Shown here piece after piece: positions 25,700 to 36,700 of a stretch of DNA of 64,000 nucleotides; positions within the stretch are counted from its first letter, which is position 1; each line of letters opens with the position of its first letter. Origin of the DNA: Pseudorhodoplanes sp049324435 (GTDB taxonomy: Bacteria > Pseudomonadota > Alphaproteobacteria > Rhizobiales > Xanthobacteraceae). The DNA is taken from contig JBMOOQ010000073.1 in NCBI GenBank assembly GCA_049324435.1, positions 1 to 64,000 on the forward strand. Reading direction: 5' to 3'. Position numbers and translations under genes: made by a program. The notes under the pieces are model-generated. The model saw only the letters and a list, made by a program, of their open reading frames with translations, was not told the origin of the DNA and did no database searches.

Positions 25700-25978
25700 T
25701 CACGCGCGCTTGGCCTTGCGGTCCGACGCATGGCCGTGGAACGTGCGGGTCGGCGAGAACTCGCCGAACTTGTGACCCACCATTTCCTCCGACACCTGTA
25801 CCGGAACGTGCTTCTGACCGTTGTAGACACCGAAGGTCAGGCCGACGAATTGCGGCAGGATCGTCGAGCGGCGGCTCCAGATCTTGATGACCTCGTGCCG
25901 TCCCGACGAACGCGCCTTCTCTGCCTTCTTCAGCAGATAACCGTCGACAAATGGACCTTTCCAGACCGAACGCGCCAT
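25700..25978 (-). CDS. rpsS: 30S ribosomal protein S19
   Basis: S19 is a head protein near the A-site tRNA. MARSVWKGPFVDGYLLKKAEK and GHKFGEFSPTRTFHGHA are signature segments. Length 92. Confidence 0.98.
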   Translation of the reverse strand: MARSVWKGPFVDGYLLKKAEKARSSGRHEVIKIWSRRSTILPQFVGLTFGVYNGQKHVPVQVSEEMVGHKFGEFSPTRTFHGHASDRKAKRA

Positions 25979-25990
25979 GACGATCGTTCC

Positions 25991-26830
25991 TTACTTCTTA
26001 TTCTTCCGAGCGTGGCGGCTCGAAACGATGAACTTGGTGGTGGACTTGTTCTTGCGGGTCTTCTTGCCCTTGGTGGGGAAGCCCCAGGGGGTGACCGGAT
26101 GACGGCCGCCCGAGGTCCGGCCCTCGCCGCCGCCATGCGGGTGATCGACCGGGTTCATCGCAACACCGCGGTTATGCGGACGGCGGCCGAGCCAGCGGGT
26201 GCGGCCGGCCTTGCCGATCGAGATGTTCATGTGATCGGGGTTTGACACCGCGCCGATGCTGGCCATGCAGCGGCCATGGACCAGGCGCTGTTCGCCCGAA
26301 TTCAGGCGCAGGATGACGTAGTCGCCATCGCGGCCGACAATCTGCGCATAGGACCCGGCCGAACGCGCGATCTGCCCGCCCTTCCCGATCTTCAGCTCGA
26401 TATTGTGAACGATGGTACCGACCGGGATGTTGCCGGCTGGCATCGCATTGCCCGGTTTCACGTCCACATGCTCGCCGGCAACAACAGTGTCGCCGACAGC
26501 CATGCGCTGCGCCGCGAGGATATAGGCGAGCTCGCCGTCCTCGTACTTCACCAGCGCGATGAAGGCGGTGCGATTCGGATCGTATTCCAGACGCTCGACC
26601 TTGGCCGGCGCATCGAACTTCCGGCGCTTAAAGTCGATCACCCGGAACGACTTCTTGTGACCGCCGCCGCGGAACCGCGTGGTGATCCGGCCATTGTTGT
26701 TGCGGCCGCCGGTCGAAGGCTTGCCCTCGGTCAAGGTCTTGACCGGTGCGCCCTTGTAAAGGGCCGAACGATCCACCAGCACCAGCTGGCGCTGTCCCGG
26801 CGTGGTCGGCTTGTATGTCTTCAGTGCCAT
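25991..26830 (-). CDS. rplB: 50S ribosomal protein L2
   Basis: L2 is essential for subunit association and peptidyl transferase centre structure. MALKTYKPTTPGQRQLV starts the protein, and MNPVDHPHGGGEGRTSGG, carrying the conserved His-rich loop, lies near the C-terminus. Length 279. Confidence 0.98.
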   Translation of the reverse strand: MALKTYKPTTPGQRQLVLVDRSALYKGAPVKTLTEGKPSTGGRNNNGRITTRFRGGGHKKSFRVIDFKRRKFDAPAKVERLEYDPNRTAFIALVKYEDGELAYILAAQRMAVGDTVVAGEHVDVKPGNAMPAGNIPVGTIVHNIELKIGKGGQIARSAGSYAQIVGRDGDYVILRLNSGEQRLVHGRCMASIGAVSNPDHMNISIGKAGRTRWLGRRPHNRGVAMNPVDHPHGGGEGRTSGGRHPVTPWGFPTKGKKTRKNKSTTKFIVSSRHARKNKK

Positions 26831-26840
26831 GCGGAATTCC

Positions 26841-27137
26841 TCACAGGCCCGTCGTCACGTCGATCCGGTGCCCCTCTTCGAGGGTCACGACCGCGCGCTT
26901 GGTTTTCGATTGGGTTCCGATGACACCCCGGAATGCCTTCACCTTGCCCTTGCGGACAATGGTGTTGACGCCCTTCACCTTGACGTCGAACAGCTTTTCG
27001 ACCGCATCCTTGATCTGCGGCTTGGTGGCATCCAGGCGCACCTTGAACACGACCTTATTGAATTCGGACGCATTGGTGGATTTTTCGGTGATCACCGGAG
27101 ACAGGATCACGTCGTAGTGGCGCGGGTCCTTGCTCAT
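26841..27137 (-). CDS. rplW: 50S ribosomal protein L23
   Basis: L23 is the docking site for trigger factor and SRP at the tunnel exit. HYDVILSPVITEKST at the N-terminus and NTIVRKGKVKAFRG are typical. 98 residues; the ATG overlaps the rplD stop (ATGA). Confidence 0.97.
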   Translation of the reverse strand: MSKDPRHYDVILSPVITEKSTNASEFNKVVFKVRLDATKPQIKDAVEKLFDVKVKGVNTIVRKGKVKAFRGVIGTQSKTKRAVVTLEEGHRIDVTTGL

Positions 27138-27754
27138 TTGAAGCGCGCCTCCAGCGCATCGAGAGCGGCCTTGGTCAGCACGAGCTTTCCGTGGCGCAGA
27201 ATGTCGTAAACGTTGATCCCGGCGACCGGCAGCACGTCCACATGCGGGATATTGCGCGCGGCGTTGCGGAAATTCGTATCGATCTCCGCACCGTCGATGA
27301 TCAGTGCATTGGCGATGTCGAGCTTGGCGAAACGCTCGGTCAGGGCCTTGGTCTTGGGCTCCTGAAGCTTCGCCTCGCTCAGTACGATGAGGCCGCCATC
27401 CTTGGCTTTGGCCGACAACGCGTGCCGGAGCGCGAGTGCCCGCACCTTCTTCGGCAGACCGATTTCGTGACTGCGCACGACCGGACCGAACGAGCGGCCG
27501 CCGCCGCGGAACAGGTTCACGCGATGCGAGCCGTGACGGGCGCCGCCGGTGCCCTTCTGCGCCGACAGCTTCTTGCCGGTGCGAGCGACCTCGCCGCGAT
27601 TCTTTACCTTATGCGTACCGGCGCGGCGCTTGGCGAGCTGCCAAACCACGCAGCGATGAATGATATCGGCACGCGGCTCGAGGCCGAAAATGTCCTTGTT
27701 GAGCGTGACGGCGCCAGCCTCGGTGCCGTCAAGCGAGAGCATTTTGAGTTCCAT
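27134..27754 (-). CDS. rplD: 50S ribosomal protein L4
   Basis: L4 reaches into the exit tunnel; in E. coli it also represses the S10 operon. The 206-residue protein has RAGTHKVKNRGEVARTGKKL and GTGGARHGSHRVNLFRGGG in the tunnel loop. ATG 27752-27754 overlaps the rplC stop by one base; the GTG at 27757 is a less likely start. Confidence 0.97.
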   Translation of the reverse strand: MELKMLSLDGTEAGAVTLNKDIFGLEPRADIIHRCVVWQLAKRRAGTHKVKNRGEVARTGKKLSAQKGTGGARHGSHRVNLFRGGGRSFGPVVRSHEIGLPKKVRALALRHALSAKAKDGGLIVLSEAKLQEPKTKALTERFAKLDIANALIIDGAEIDTNFRNAARNIPHVDVLPVAGINVYDILRHGKLVLTKAALDALEARFK

Positions 27755-28512
27755 CACGCGCCCTCTTTCGTCTCGGCTTCGGCGGCCGGGGCGGCAGAGG
27801 CCTCGGCCGGCTTGTCAGCCGCACCGCTCGCCGCATTCGCCTCACGGAACTTGCCGGGCTTCGGAGCTTCCTTCGGAAGAGCCTTCTTCACCGCATCTCT
27901 GACGGTGATCCAGCCGCCCTTGTGACCGGGGACCGCACCTTCTACGAGGATTAAGCCGCGCTCGATGTCGGTCTGCACCACCTTGAGATTGAGCGTGGTG
28001 ACACGCTCGACACCGAGGTGTCCCGGCATCTTCTTGTTCTTGAAGGTCTTTCCGGGATCCTGACGGCCGCCGGTCGAACCGATCGAACGGTGTGAGATCG
28101 ACACGCCGTGCGAAGCGCGCAGACCGCCGAAATTCCAGCGCTTCATGCCGCCGGCAAAACCCTTGCCGATGGTGGTGCCGGTCACGTCCACGAACTGGCC
28201 GACCACGAAATGGTCTGCCGTGATCTCAGCACCGACCGGGATCATCGCGTCGTCGCTGACGCGGAACTCCACGATCGTGTGCTTCGGCTCGACCTTGGCG
28301 ATAGCAAAATTGCCGCGCGCCGCCTTCGAGATGTTCTTCACCTTGCGACTGCCGGCGCCGAGTTGCAGCGCGACATAGCCGTTCTTGTCCTTGGTGCGGT
28401 GACCAATGACCTGGCAGCCCGCGAGCTTCAGCACCGTCACCGGCACGTGCTCGCCGGTCTCAGTGAAGACCCGCGTCATTCCGACCTTTTGTGCGACCAC
28501 TCCGGTGCGCAT
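27754..28512 (-). CDS. rplC: 50S ribosomal protein L3, C-terminally extended
   Basis: L3 is an early assembly protein near the peptidyl transferase centre. The start MRTGVVAQKVGMTRVFTETG and the GSTGGRQDPGKTFKNKKM loop are typical. About 40 Ala/Glu/Pro-rich residues (EAPKPGKFREANAASG ... AETKEGA) extend the C-terminus to 252 residues against the usual about 210. This tail is acidic, in contrast with the basic L15 and Adk tails. Confidence 0.97.
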   Translation of the reverse strand: MRTGVVAQKVGMTRVFTETGEHVPVTVLKLAGCQVIGHRTKDKNGYVALQLGAGSRKVKNISKAARGNFAIAKVEPKHTIVEFRVSDDAMIPVGAEITADHFVVGQFVDVTGTTIGKGFAGGMKRWNFGGLRASHGVSISHRSIGSTGGRQDPGKTFKNKKMPGHLGVERVTTLNLKVVQTDIERGLILVEGAVPGHKGGWITVRDAVKKALPKEAPKPGKFREANAASGAADKPAEASAAPAAEAETKEGA

Positions 28513-28534
28513 GGCTTTGGTACCCCGTTGCGGC

Positions 28535-28843
28535 TCAGAGCTTGATCTCGACGTCGACGCCAGCAGCCAGGTCGAGCTTCATCAGCGCGTCCACGGTCTG
28601 CGGGGTCGGATCGACGATGTCCAAGAGGCGCTTGTGCGTGCGCATCTCGAACTGTTCGCGGCTCTTCTTGTCGATGTGAGGCGACCGGTTCACCGTGAAT
28701 TTCTCGATTTTCGTCGGCAGCGGAATCGGTCCACGGACCTGCGCACCCGTGCGCTTGGCCGTATTGACGATCTCGCGGGTCGACGCATCGAGGATGCGGT
28801 GATCGAACGCCTTGAGCCGGATCCGGATATTCTGGCCGTTCAT
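28535..28843 (-). CDS. rpsJ: 30S ribosomal protein S10 / NusE
   Basis: S10 is a small-subunit head protein and, as NusE, a partner of NusB and NusG in antitermination. The 102-residue protein starts MNGQNIRIRLKAFDHRILD and has GPIPLPTKIEKFTVNRSPH. It heads the S10 cluster, 115 bases after tuf. Confidence 0.98.
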   Translation of the reverse strand: MNGQNIRIRLKAFDHRILDASTREIVNTAKRTGAQVRGPIPLPTKIEKFTVNRSPHIDKKSREQFEMRTHKRLLDIVDPTPQTVDALMKLDLAAGVDVEIKL

Positions 28844-28867
28844 TTGTCGTTTCTCTCATCCCCGTTC

Positions 28868-28943
28868 GCCCCCGCGAAAGCGGGAACTGAGGGGCCCAAT
28901 CACAAATCGTTTTCGTGACCTCGGCCCCCGCTTTCGCGGGGGC
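28868..28943. repeat. REP-like pair of inverted palindromes between tuf and rpsJ
   Basis: GCCCCCGCGAAAGCGGG (28868-28884) and its perfect 17-base complement (28927-28943) face each other across 42 bases. Each arm is itself a small hairpin (CCCGC-GAAA-GCGGG type). The CCCGCGAAAGCGGG unit is of the kind found as dispersed intergenic repeats in Bradyrhizobium-like genomes. It may also end part of the tuf transcript. Confidence 0.7.
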
Positions 28944-28958
28944 AGCCAGTCCTTTGCG

Positions 28959-30149
<1,191 letters not shown>

Positions 30150-30200
30150 AGAACTCTCCCTTCCGGGTCTTTCTGACGGTTAGTCGTTTAACTTTTCAGA

Positions 30201-32273
30201 TCAGGCGAACTTCTTCTGCACTTCTTCCGAAACGTTACGCGGCGCTTCGGCGTAGTGATCGAACTGCATGGTGAAGGTTGCGCGCCCCTGCGACATCGAG
30301 CGCAGCGTGTTGACGTAGCCGAACATATTCATCAGCGGCACCATCGCGTTGATCACGGTGGCATTGCCGCGCATGTCCTGGCCCTGGATCTGGCCGCGCC
30401 GCGAGTTCAGGTCGCCGATGACCGAGCCGGTGTAATCCTCCGGAGTCACCACTTCGACCTTCATGATTGGCTCGAGCAGAACCGACTTGCCCTTCTGCAG
30501 CGCCTCGCGGAACGCAGCGCGCGAGGCGATTTCGAAGGCCAAAGCCGACGAGTCGACTTCGTGATAGGCACCGTCCACCAGCTGCACCTTCACGTCGACC
30601 ACCGGGAAGCCCGCGACGACGCCTGAACTGAGAACGGATTCCAGCCCCTTCTCCACGCCCGGGATGTATTCTTTCGGCACGGCGCCGCCGACGATCTTGC
30701 TCTCGAACTCGAAACCCTTGCCCGGCTCGTTCGGCTCGACGATGAACTTCACCCGCGCGAACTGGCCGGTACCGCCGGTCTGCTTCTTGTGGGTGTAGTC
30801 GACTTCGGCCCGCTGCGTAATGCGCTCACGGAACGCCACTTGCGGCGCGCCGATATTGGCATCGACCTTATAGGTGCGCCTCAGGATATCGACCTTGATG
30901 TCGAGATGCAGTTCGCCCATCCCCTTCAGAATGGTCTGGCCGCTTTCGGTGTCGGTCGAGACGCGGAAGGACGGGTCCTCGGCCGCGAGCTTTGCCAGCG
31001 CGACACCGAGCTTTTCCTGGTCAGCTTTCGACTTCGGCTCGATCGCGATTTCGATAACCGGCTCGGGGAATTCCATCTTCTCAAGGACCACCGGCTTGTC
31101 GGGATCGCACAGCGTGTCGCCCGTGCGGGTTTCCTTCAGGCCCGCCAGCGCGACGATGTCGCCAGCGTAGGCCTCCTTGATGTCCTCGCGGTTATTCGCA
31201 TGCATCAACAGCATGCGGCCGACGCGCTCCTTGCGATCGCGCGTCGAATTCACAACACCGGTGCCGCTTTGCAGGATGCCCGAATAGATCCGGCAGAACG
31301 TGATGGTACCGACGAACGGATCGTCCATGATCTTGAACGCAAGCAGAGACATTGGCTCGCTGTCGTCCGCCTTGCGCACGACCTCGTTGCCCTTGTCGTC
31401 GACGCCCTTGATCGCCGGCACGTCGAGCGGCGACGGCAGATAATCCACCACCGCATCGAGCAACGGCTGCACGCCCTTGTTCTTGAAGGCGGAGCCGCAG
31501 AGCACCGGGAAGAATGCGCTGGTCAGCACGGCCTTGCGGATCAGCTTCTTCAGCGTCGCCTCGTCCGGCTCCTTGCCTTCGAGGTAAGCTTCCATCGCCG
31601 CATCGTCGAGCTCGACGGCGGCTTCGACCATCTTCTCGCGATACTCCTTGGCCTGATCGAGCAGATCGGCCGGAATTTCCTCGTCGTGATACTTGGCGCC
31701 GAGCGACTCGTCGTCCCACACCACCGCCTTCATGCGGACGAGGTCGATGATGCCCTTGAACTGATTCTCAGCGCCGATCGGCAGCTGGATCGCGATCGGC
31801 TTCGCACCAAGACGCTTTACGATATCGTCGAGACATTTGAAGAAGTCCGCGCCGATCTTGTCCATCTTGTTGGCGAATACGATACGCGGAACGCGATACT
31901 TGTCGCCCTGGCGCCAGACCGTCTCGGTTTGCGGTTCTACGCCCTGATTGGAATCGAGCACGCAGACAGCGCCGTCGAGCACGCGCAGCGACCGCTCCAC
32001 CTCGATGGTGAAATCCACGTGGCCCGGCGTGTCGATGATGTTGAGGCGCTTTTCCTTCCAGAACGCGGTAGTCGCAGCCGACGTGATGGTGATGCCGCGC
32101 TCCTGCTCCTGCTCCATCCAATCCATCGTCGCGGCGCCTTCATGCACCTCGCCGATCTTGTGGCTCTTGCCGGTGTAATAGAGGATCCGCTCAGTCGTCG
32201 TCGTCTTTCCGGCATCGATGTGAGCCATGATGCCGAAATTGCGGTAATCCTCGATCTTGTGACTGCGGGGCAT
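30201..32273 (-). CDS. fusA: elongation factor G
   Basis: EF-G drives ribosomal translocation. The GTPase motifs AHIDAGKTTTTERIL, DTPGHVDF and FANKMD are present, then domains II-V. The correct start is ATG 32273 (MPRSHKIEDYRNFGIMAHIDAG, 690 residues) with AAAGGA upstream; the frame extending to 32357 is the non-coding continuation into rpsG. Confidence 0.98.
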   Translation of the reverse strand: MPRSHKIEDYRNFGIMAHIDAGKTTTTERILYYTGKSHKIGEVHEGAATMDWMEQEQERGITITSAATTAFWKEKRLNIIDTPGHVDFTIEVERSLRVLDGAVCVLDSNQGVEPQTETVWRQGDKYRVPRIVFANKMDKIGADFFKCLDDIVKRLGAKPIAIQLPIGAENQFKGIIDLVRMKAVVWDDESLGAKYHDEEIPADLLDQAKEYREKMVEAAVELDDAAMEAYLEGKEPDEATLKKLIRKAVLTSAFFPVLCGSAFKNKGVQPLLDAVVDYLPSPLDVPAIKGVDDKGNEVVRKADDSEPMSLLAFKIMDDPFVGTITFCRIYSGILQSGTGVVNSTRDRKERVGRMLLMHANNREDIKEAYAGDIVALAGLKETRTGDTLCDPDKPVVLEKMEFPEPVIEIAIEPKSKADQEKLGVALAKLAAEDPSFRVSTDTESGQTILKGMGELHLDIKVDILRRTYKVDANIGAPQVAFRERITQRAEVDYTHKKQTGGTGQFARVKFIVEPNEPGKGFEFESKIVGGAVPKEYIPGVEKGLESVLSSGVVAGFPVVDVKVQLVDGAYHEVDSSALAFEIASRAAFREALQKGKSVLLEPIMKVEVVTPEDYTGSVIGDLNSRRGQIQGQDMRGNATVINAMVPLMNMFGYVNTLRSMSQGRATFTMQFDHYAEAPRNVSEEVQKKFA

Positions 32274-32283
32274 GTGCGGTCCT

Positions 32284-32754
32284 TTACCAGCGGTAATGCG
32301 AGAAGGCGCGGTTGGCTTCCGCCATCCGGTGAACGTCTTCGCGCTTCTTGACGGCATTCCCCCGGTTGTTCGATGCGTCGAGGAGCTCGGCCGAGAGCCG
32401 GTCCATCATCGTCTTTTCATTGCGTTCGCGCGCGGCTGCGATCAGCCAGCGGATGCCCAGCGCCTGGCGGCGAGTCGAACGAACCTCGACCGGCACCTGA
32501 TAGGTCGCACCGCCGACGCGGCGGGAGCGCACCTCGATCGACGGCATCACATTGTCGAGCGCCTGCTGGAACACCTGCAGCGGGTTCGACTTGGTCTTGC
32601 TCTCGATGATGTCGAAAGCACCATACACGATCCGCTCGGCGGCCGACTTCTTGCCGTCATACATCAGCGAATTCATGAACTTCGAAACGACGAGATTCCC
32701 GAATTTCGGATCCGGGTTGATTTCGCGCTTCTCGGCGGAGTGACGACGGGACAT
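32284..32754 (-). CDS. rpsG: 30S ribosomal protein S7
   Basis: S7 organises the small-subunit head and in E. coli represses the str operon. MSRRHSAEKREINPDPKFG at the start and VGGATYQVPVEVRSTRRQALGIRWL are typical. The sequence ends HRMAEANRAFSHYRW, 156 residues. Confidence 0.98.
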   Translation of the reverse strand: MSRRHSAEKREINPDPKFGNLVVSKFMNSLMYDGKKSAAERIVYGAFDIIESKTKSNPLQVFQQALDNVMPSIEVRSRRVGGATYQVPVEVRSTRRQALGIRWLIAAARERNEKTMMDRLSAELLDASNNRGNAVKKREDVHRMAEANRAFSHYRW

Positions 32755-32765
32755 GACGCGCTACC

Positions 32766-33137
32766 TCACTTCGGCCGTTTCGCGCCGTACTTGGAGCGGC
32801 GCTGCTTGCGGTTCTTGACGCCCTGCGTGTCGAGCACGCCGCGGAGGATGTGATAGCGGACGCCCGGGAGGTCCTTCACGCGGCCGCCGCGGATCATCAC
32901 CACCGAATGTTCCTGGAGATTGTGGCCCTCGCCCGGGATGTAACCGATGACCTCGAACTGGTTGGTCAGACGCACCTTGGCGACCTTGCGCAGCGCCGAG
33001 TTCGGCTTCTTCGGCGTGGTCGTATAGACGCGTGTGCACACGCCGCGCTTTTGCGGAGCGGCCTGCAGCGCCGGCACCGTGTTGCGGTAGGTCGGTTTCA
33101 CCCGGCCTTTGCGGATCAACTGGTTGATCGTCGGCAT
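32766..33137 (-). CDS. rpsL: 30S ribosomal protein S12
   Basis: S12 sits in the decoding centre. The PKKPNSALRK loop retains the Lys at the position where streptomycin-resistance changes occur, and GRVKDLPGVRYH is also wild type, so the predicted phenotype is sensitive at this locus. 123 residues; first gene of the str operon. Confidence 0.98.
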   Translation of the reverse strand: MPTINQLIRKGRVKPTYRNTVPALQAAPQKRGVCTRVYTTTPKKPNSALRKVAKVRLTNQFEVIGYIPGEGHNLQEHSVVMIRGGRVKDLPGVRYHILRGVLDTQGVKNRKQRRSKYGAKRPK

Positions 33138-33474
33138 CCGATTTAAGCCTTCATCCTCACCGTGCGGGACGCCCCTCGGGCAGCCCCTTGCCGGACCGCG
33201 CGTTTACACGCGCAAAACGAAAACACGCCATCCGCTCCGGCTTTGCGGATTGGCGCTTCGCGATGCAGAGGACCGCGTAGGCTTGCGCCCCACGGTCATG
33301 ACTTTCCCAACTGGCTTTCTTGCCGTCAGCGGCAGCGTCTGAGAATCGTCCGTCGAGGTCCTGGTTCGCCAACCGCGGCAAGTCAAAAGAGCTTTTGGCT
33401 CAGGGACTTAGGCGCCGCTTTCGGGATGCCGTGCCGACGAGGGTGATGCTCACCGCCTGCCGAAAAGTGGGCGG

Positions 33475-33503
33475 TATGTATCGGCGTGGGAGAGCCAAGT
33501 CAA
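33475..33503 (-). promoter_or_regulatory. candidate promoter of the str operon (rpsL-rpsG-fusA-tuf)
   Basis: On the minus strand TTGACT (33498-33503) and TACATA (33475-33480) are 17 bases apart. Transcription would start near 33468, leaving a leader of about 330 bases before rpsL. Nothing else convincing lies in the 590-base gap between rpsL and rpoC apart from the rpoC terminator. Confidence 0.5.
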
Positions 33504-33667
33504 GCAAAGAAGTCCAGATTTTGCGGGGCTTTCTGCGATTTGACGCGCGGCGCTCGACCGCACGGCGAAGACCGGGTGCCCCGGTTGGTCATTTCGCCGG
33601 ATTGATTGGACGCCAGGATCCATCCCGGTGACGATCCCACCGGCTCCAAGAAGGCCCCAACAAAAAG

Positions 33668-33704
33668 AAAAGCCGCCCGGGGGTATCCCGAACGGGCGGC
33701 TTTT
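33668..33704 (-). terminator. intrinsic terminator after rpoC
   Basis: AAAAGCCGCCCG and CGGGCGGCTTTT form a strong stem around a GGGTATCCCGAA-type loop. T runs occur on both sides, so it can work in both directions. It lies 25 bases past the rpoC stop and separates rpoBC from the str operon promoter region. Confidence 0.85.
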
Positions 33705-33728
33705 CGTCTCACTCACAACCGAGCGCTA

Positions 33729-36700
33729 TCACTCCGCCGCCGGCAAAGCCGCGGGAGCCTCGAGCTTCTTCGCTGCCGCTTCCTTCTCGCGCTCGTCGAG
33801 AATGAGAGCGTCGCGCTTGGCCGCAATCTCGCGGAGCCTGCTCATCATCGCGCCGGTGCCCGCCGGGATCAGCCGGCCGACAATGACGTTTTCCTTGAGC
33901 CCGTCGAGCGTATCCGACTTGCCGTTGACCGCCGCCTCGGTGAGCACGCGCGTGGTCTCCTGGAACGACGCGGCCGAGATGAACGAACGGGTCTGCAGCG
34001 ACGCCTTGGTGATGCCGAGCAGCACCGGATGGCCGGTCGCCGGCTTCTTGCCCTGCTCCACCGCCTTCGCGTTGATCTGCTCCAGCTCCACACGGTCGAG
34101 CTGCTCGCCCTGGATCAGGTCGGTCTCGCCCGCATCGTCGATCTCCACCTTCTGCAGCATCTGACGGACAATCACCTCGATGTGCTTGTCGTTGATGCCC
34201 ACGCCCTGCAGCCGGTAGACCTCCTGGATTTCGTTGACCAGATAGGCGGCGAGTTCCTCGACGCCCTTGATCGCCAGGATGTCGTGCGGCGCCGGGTTGC
34301 CCTCGACGATCGCATCGCCCTTTTCGACGATATCCCCGTCCTGCAGATGGATATGCTTGCCCTTCGGGATCAGATACTCGACGGGCTCGACATCCTTCTC
34401 CGCAGGCTCGATCGAGATGCGGCGCTTGTTCTTGTAGTCGCGGCCAAAGCGGATGGTGCCCGAGATTTCGGCGATGACCGCCGCTTCCTTCGGACGCCGC
34501 GCTTCGAACAATTCTGCAACGCGCGGCAGACCGCCGGTAATGTCGCGGGTCTTGGCGCTTTCGGTCGGAATACGGGCGATGACGTCACCCGCATGAACCT
34601 GCGCGCCCTGGTCGACCGACAGGATGGCGTCAATGGCGAGCGGATAGCGGGCCTCGCCGCCGCGCGACAGCTTCAGGATCGTGCCGTCCTTGTCCTTGAT
34701 CACGATTGCAGGACGCAGGTCCGCTGCACGCGAAGACGTACGCCAGTCGGTCACCACACGCTTGGTGATGCCGGTGGACTCGTCCTGCGTTTCCGCAACG
34801 GACTGGCCTTCGACCAGATCCTCGAATTCGGCGAAGCCATCGACCTCGGTGATGATTGGGCGGGTATACGGGTCCCACTCCGCCAGCCGCTGGCCGCGCT
34901 TCACCTTGTCGCCTTCGTTGACGCGCAACCGGGCGCCGAACGGCAGACGATGCGTCGCCCGCTCGGAGCCGTCTGCGTCGACGATCGCCAGCGTGACGTT
35001 GCGGCTCATCACGATCAGTTCGCCATCCGAGTTCTTGATGACGGCATTCGCCGACTTGTCCTTCGTCTTGAGCCGGACCGTACCTTCGAAGTTCGACTCG
35101 ATGAAGGACTGCTCGTTGATTTGAGCCGCACCTCCGATGTGGAAGGTGCGCATGGTAAGCTGGGTACCCGGCTCGCCGATCGACTGGGCCGCGATGACAC
35201 CCACCGCCTCGCCCATGTTGACGGGGGTGCCGCGGGCGAGATCGCGTCCGTAGCAGGCTGCACACACACCATTCTTGCTCTCGCAGGTCAGCACCGAGCG
35301 GATGCGCACTTCCTGCACGTTCGCACTGGTGATCCTGTCAACCTCGGCCTCGCCCAGCAACGTGCCGGTCGGCACGATGATCTCGCCGGTCGCGGGATCC
35401 TTCACATCCTCCGCCGTTGTACGGCCGAGAATGCGAATGCCGAGCGACGCCACCACGGTGCCGGCATCGATGATCGCACGCACCTTGATCCCGGACTCGG
35501 TTCCGCAATCCGTTGACGTGATGATGCAATCCTGCGCGACGTCGACCAGACGCCGGGTCAGATAACCCGAATTTGCGGTCTTCAAGGCGGTGTCGGCCAG
35601 ACCCTTGCGGGCGCCGTGGGTGGAGTTGAAGTACTCCATCACGGTCAGGCCTTCCTTGAAGTTCGACACGATCGGCGTCTCGATGATCGAACCGTCCGGC
35701 TTTGCCATCAGGCCGCGCATGCCGGCGAGCTGACGCATCTGAGCGGGCGAACCGCGCGCGCCCGAATGCGCCATCATATAGATCGAATTGATCTGCGCCT
35801 CGCGGCCGGTCTTGGGATCCTTTTTGGTGGTCGAGATTTCCCGCATCATCTCGGCGGCAATCGCCTCGGTGCATTTCGACCAGGCATCGACCACCTTGTT
35901 GTACTTCTCGCCCTGCGTGATCAGACCGTCATTGTATTGCTGCTCGAAGTCCTTGGCCTCTTCGCGGGTCTTTTCGACGATTGACCACTTCTTCTCGGGC
36001 ACGACCATGTCGTCCTTGCCGAACGAAATGCCGGCCTTGAACGCGTGGTAGAAACCAAGCGCCATGATGCGGTCACAGAAGATGACCGTGTCCTTCTGAC
36101 CGCAATGGCGGTAGACGGTATCGATCATGTTCGAGATTTCGCGCTTCGTCATCAGCTTGTTGACGACGTCGAAGGTTACGACCTTGCTCTTCGGCAACAC
36201 CTGGCCGAGCAGGACGCGGCCGGGAGTCGTGTCGTAGACCTTGGTCACCGGCTGGCCGTCGGGACCCGTACCGGCCCAGCGATACTTGATCTTCGAATGC
36301 AGCGTGACCGCCTTCTGCGACAGCGCATGCTCGATTTCGGCGACATTGCCGAATGCCTTGCCCTGGCCGGGCTCTCCCTCGCGCTCGAGCGTCAGATAAT
36401 AGAGACCAAGCACGATGTCCTGCGACGGCACGATGATGGGCTGGCCGTTCGCTGGATGCAGAATGTTGTTGGTCGACATCATCAGGACGCGCGCTTCCAG
36501 CTGCGCTTCGAGCGACAGCGGAACGTGCACCGCCATCTGGTCGCCGTCGAAGTCGGCATTGAATGCGGCGCAGACCAGCGGATGAAGCTGGATCGCCTTG
36601 CCTTCGATCAGCACCGGTTCGAAGGCCTGGATGCCGAGACGGTGCAGCGTCGGCGCGCGGTTCAGCAGCACCGGATGCTCGCGGATCACCTCGTCGAGGA

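Noticed and set aside
32274..32357. 28-codon N-terminal extension of EF-G
   Set aside because: Runs into rpsG and is absent from EF-G; ATG 32273 is standard.
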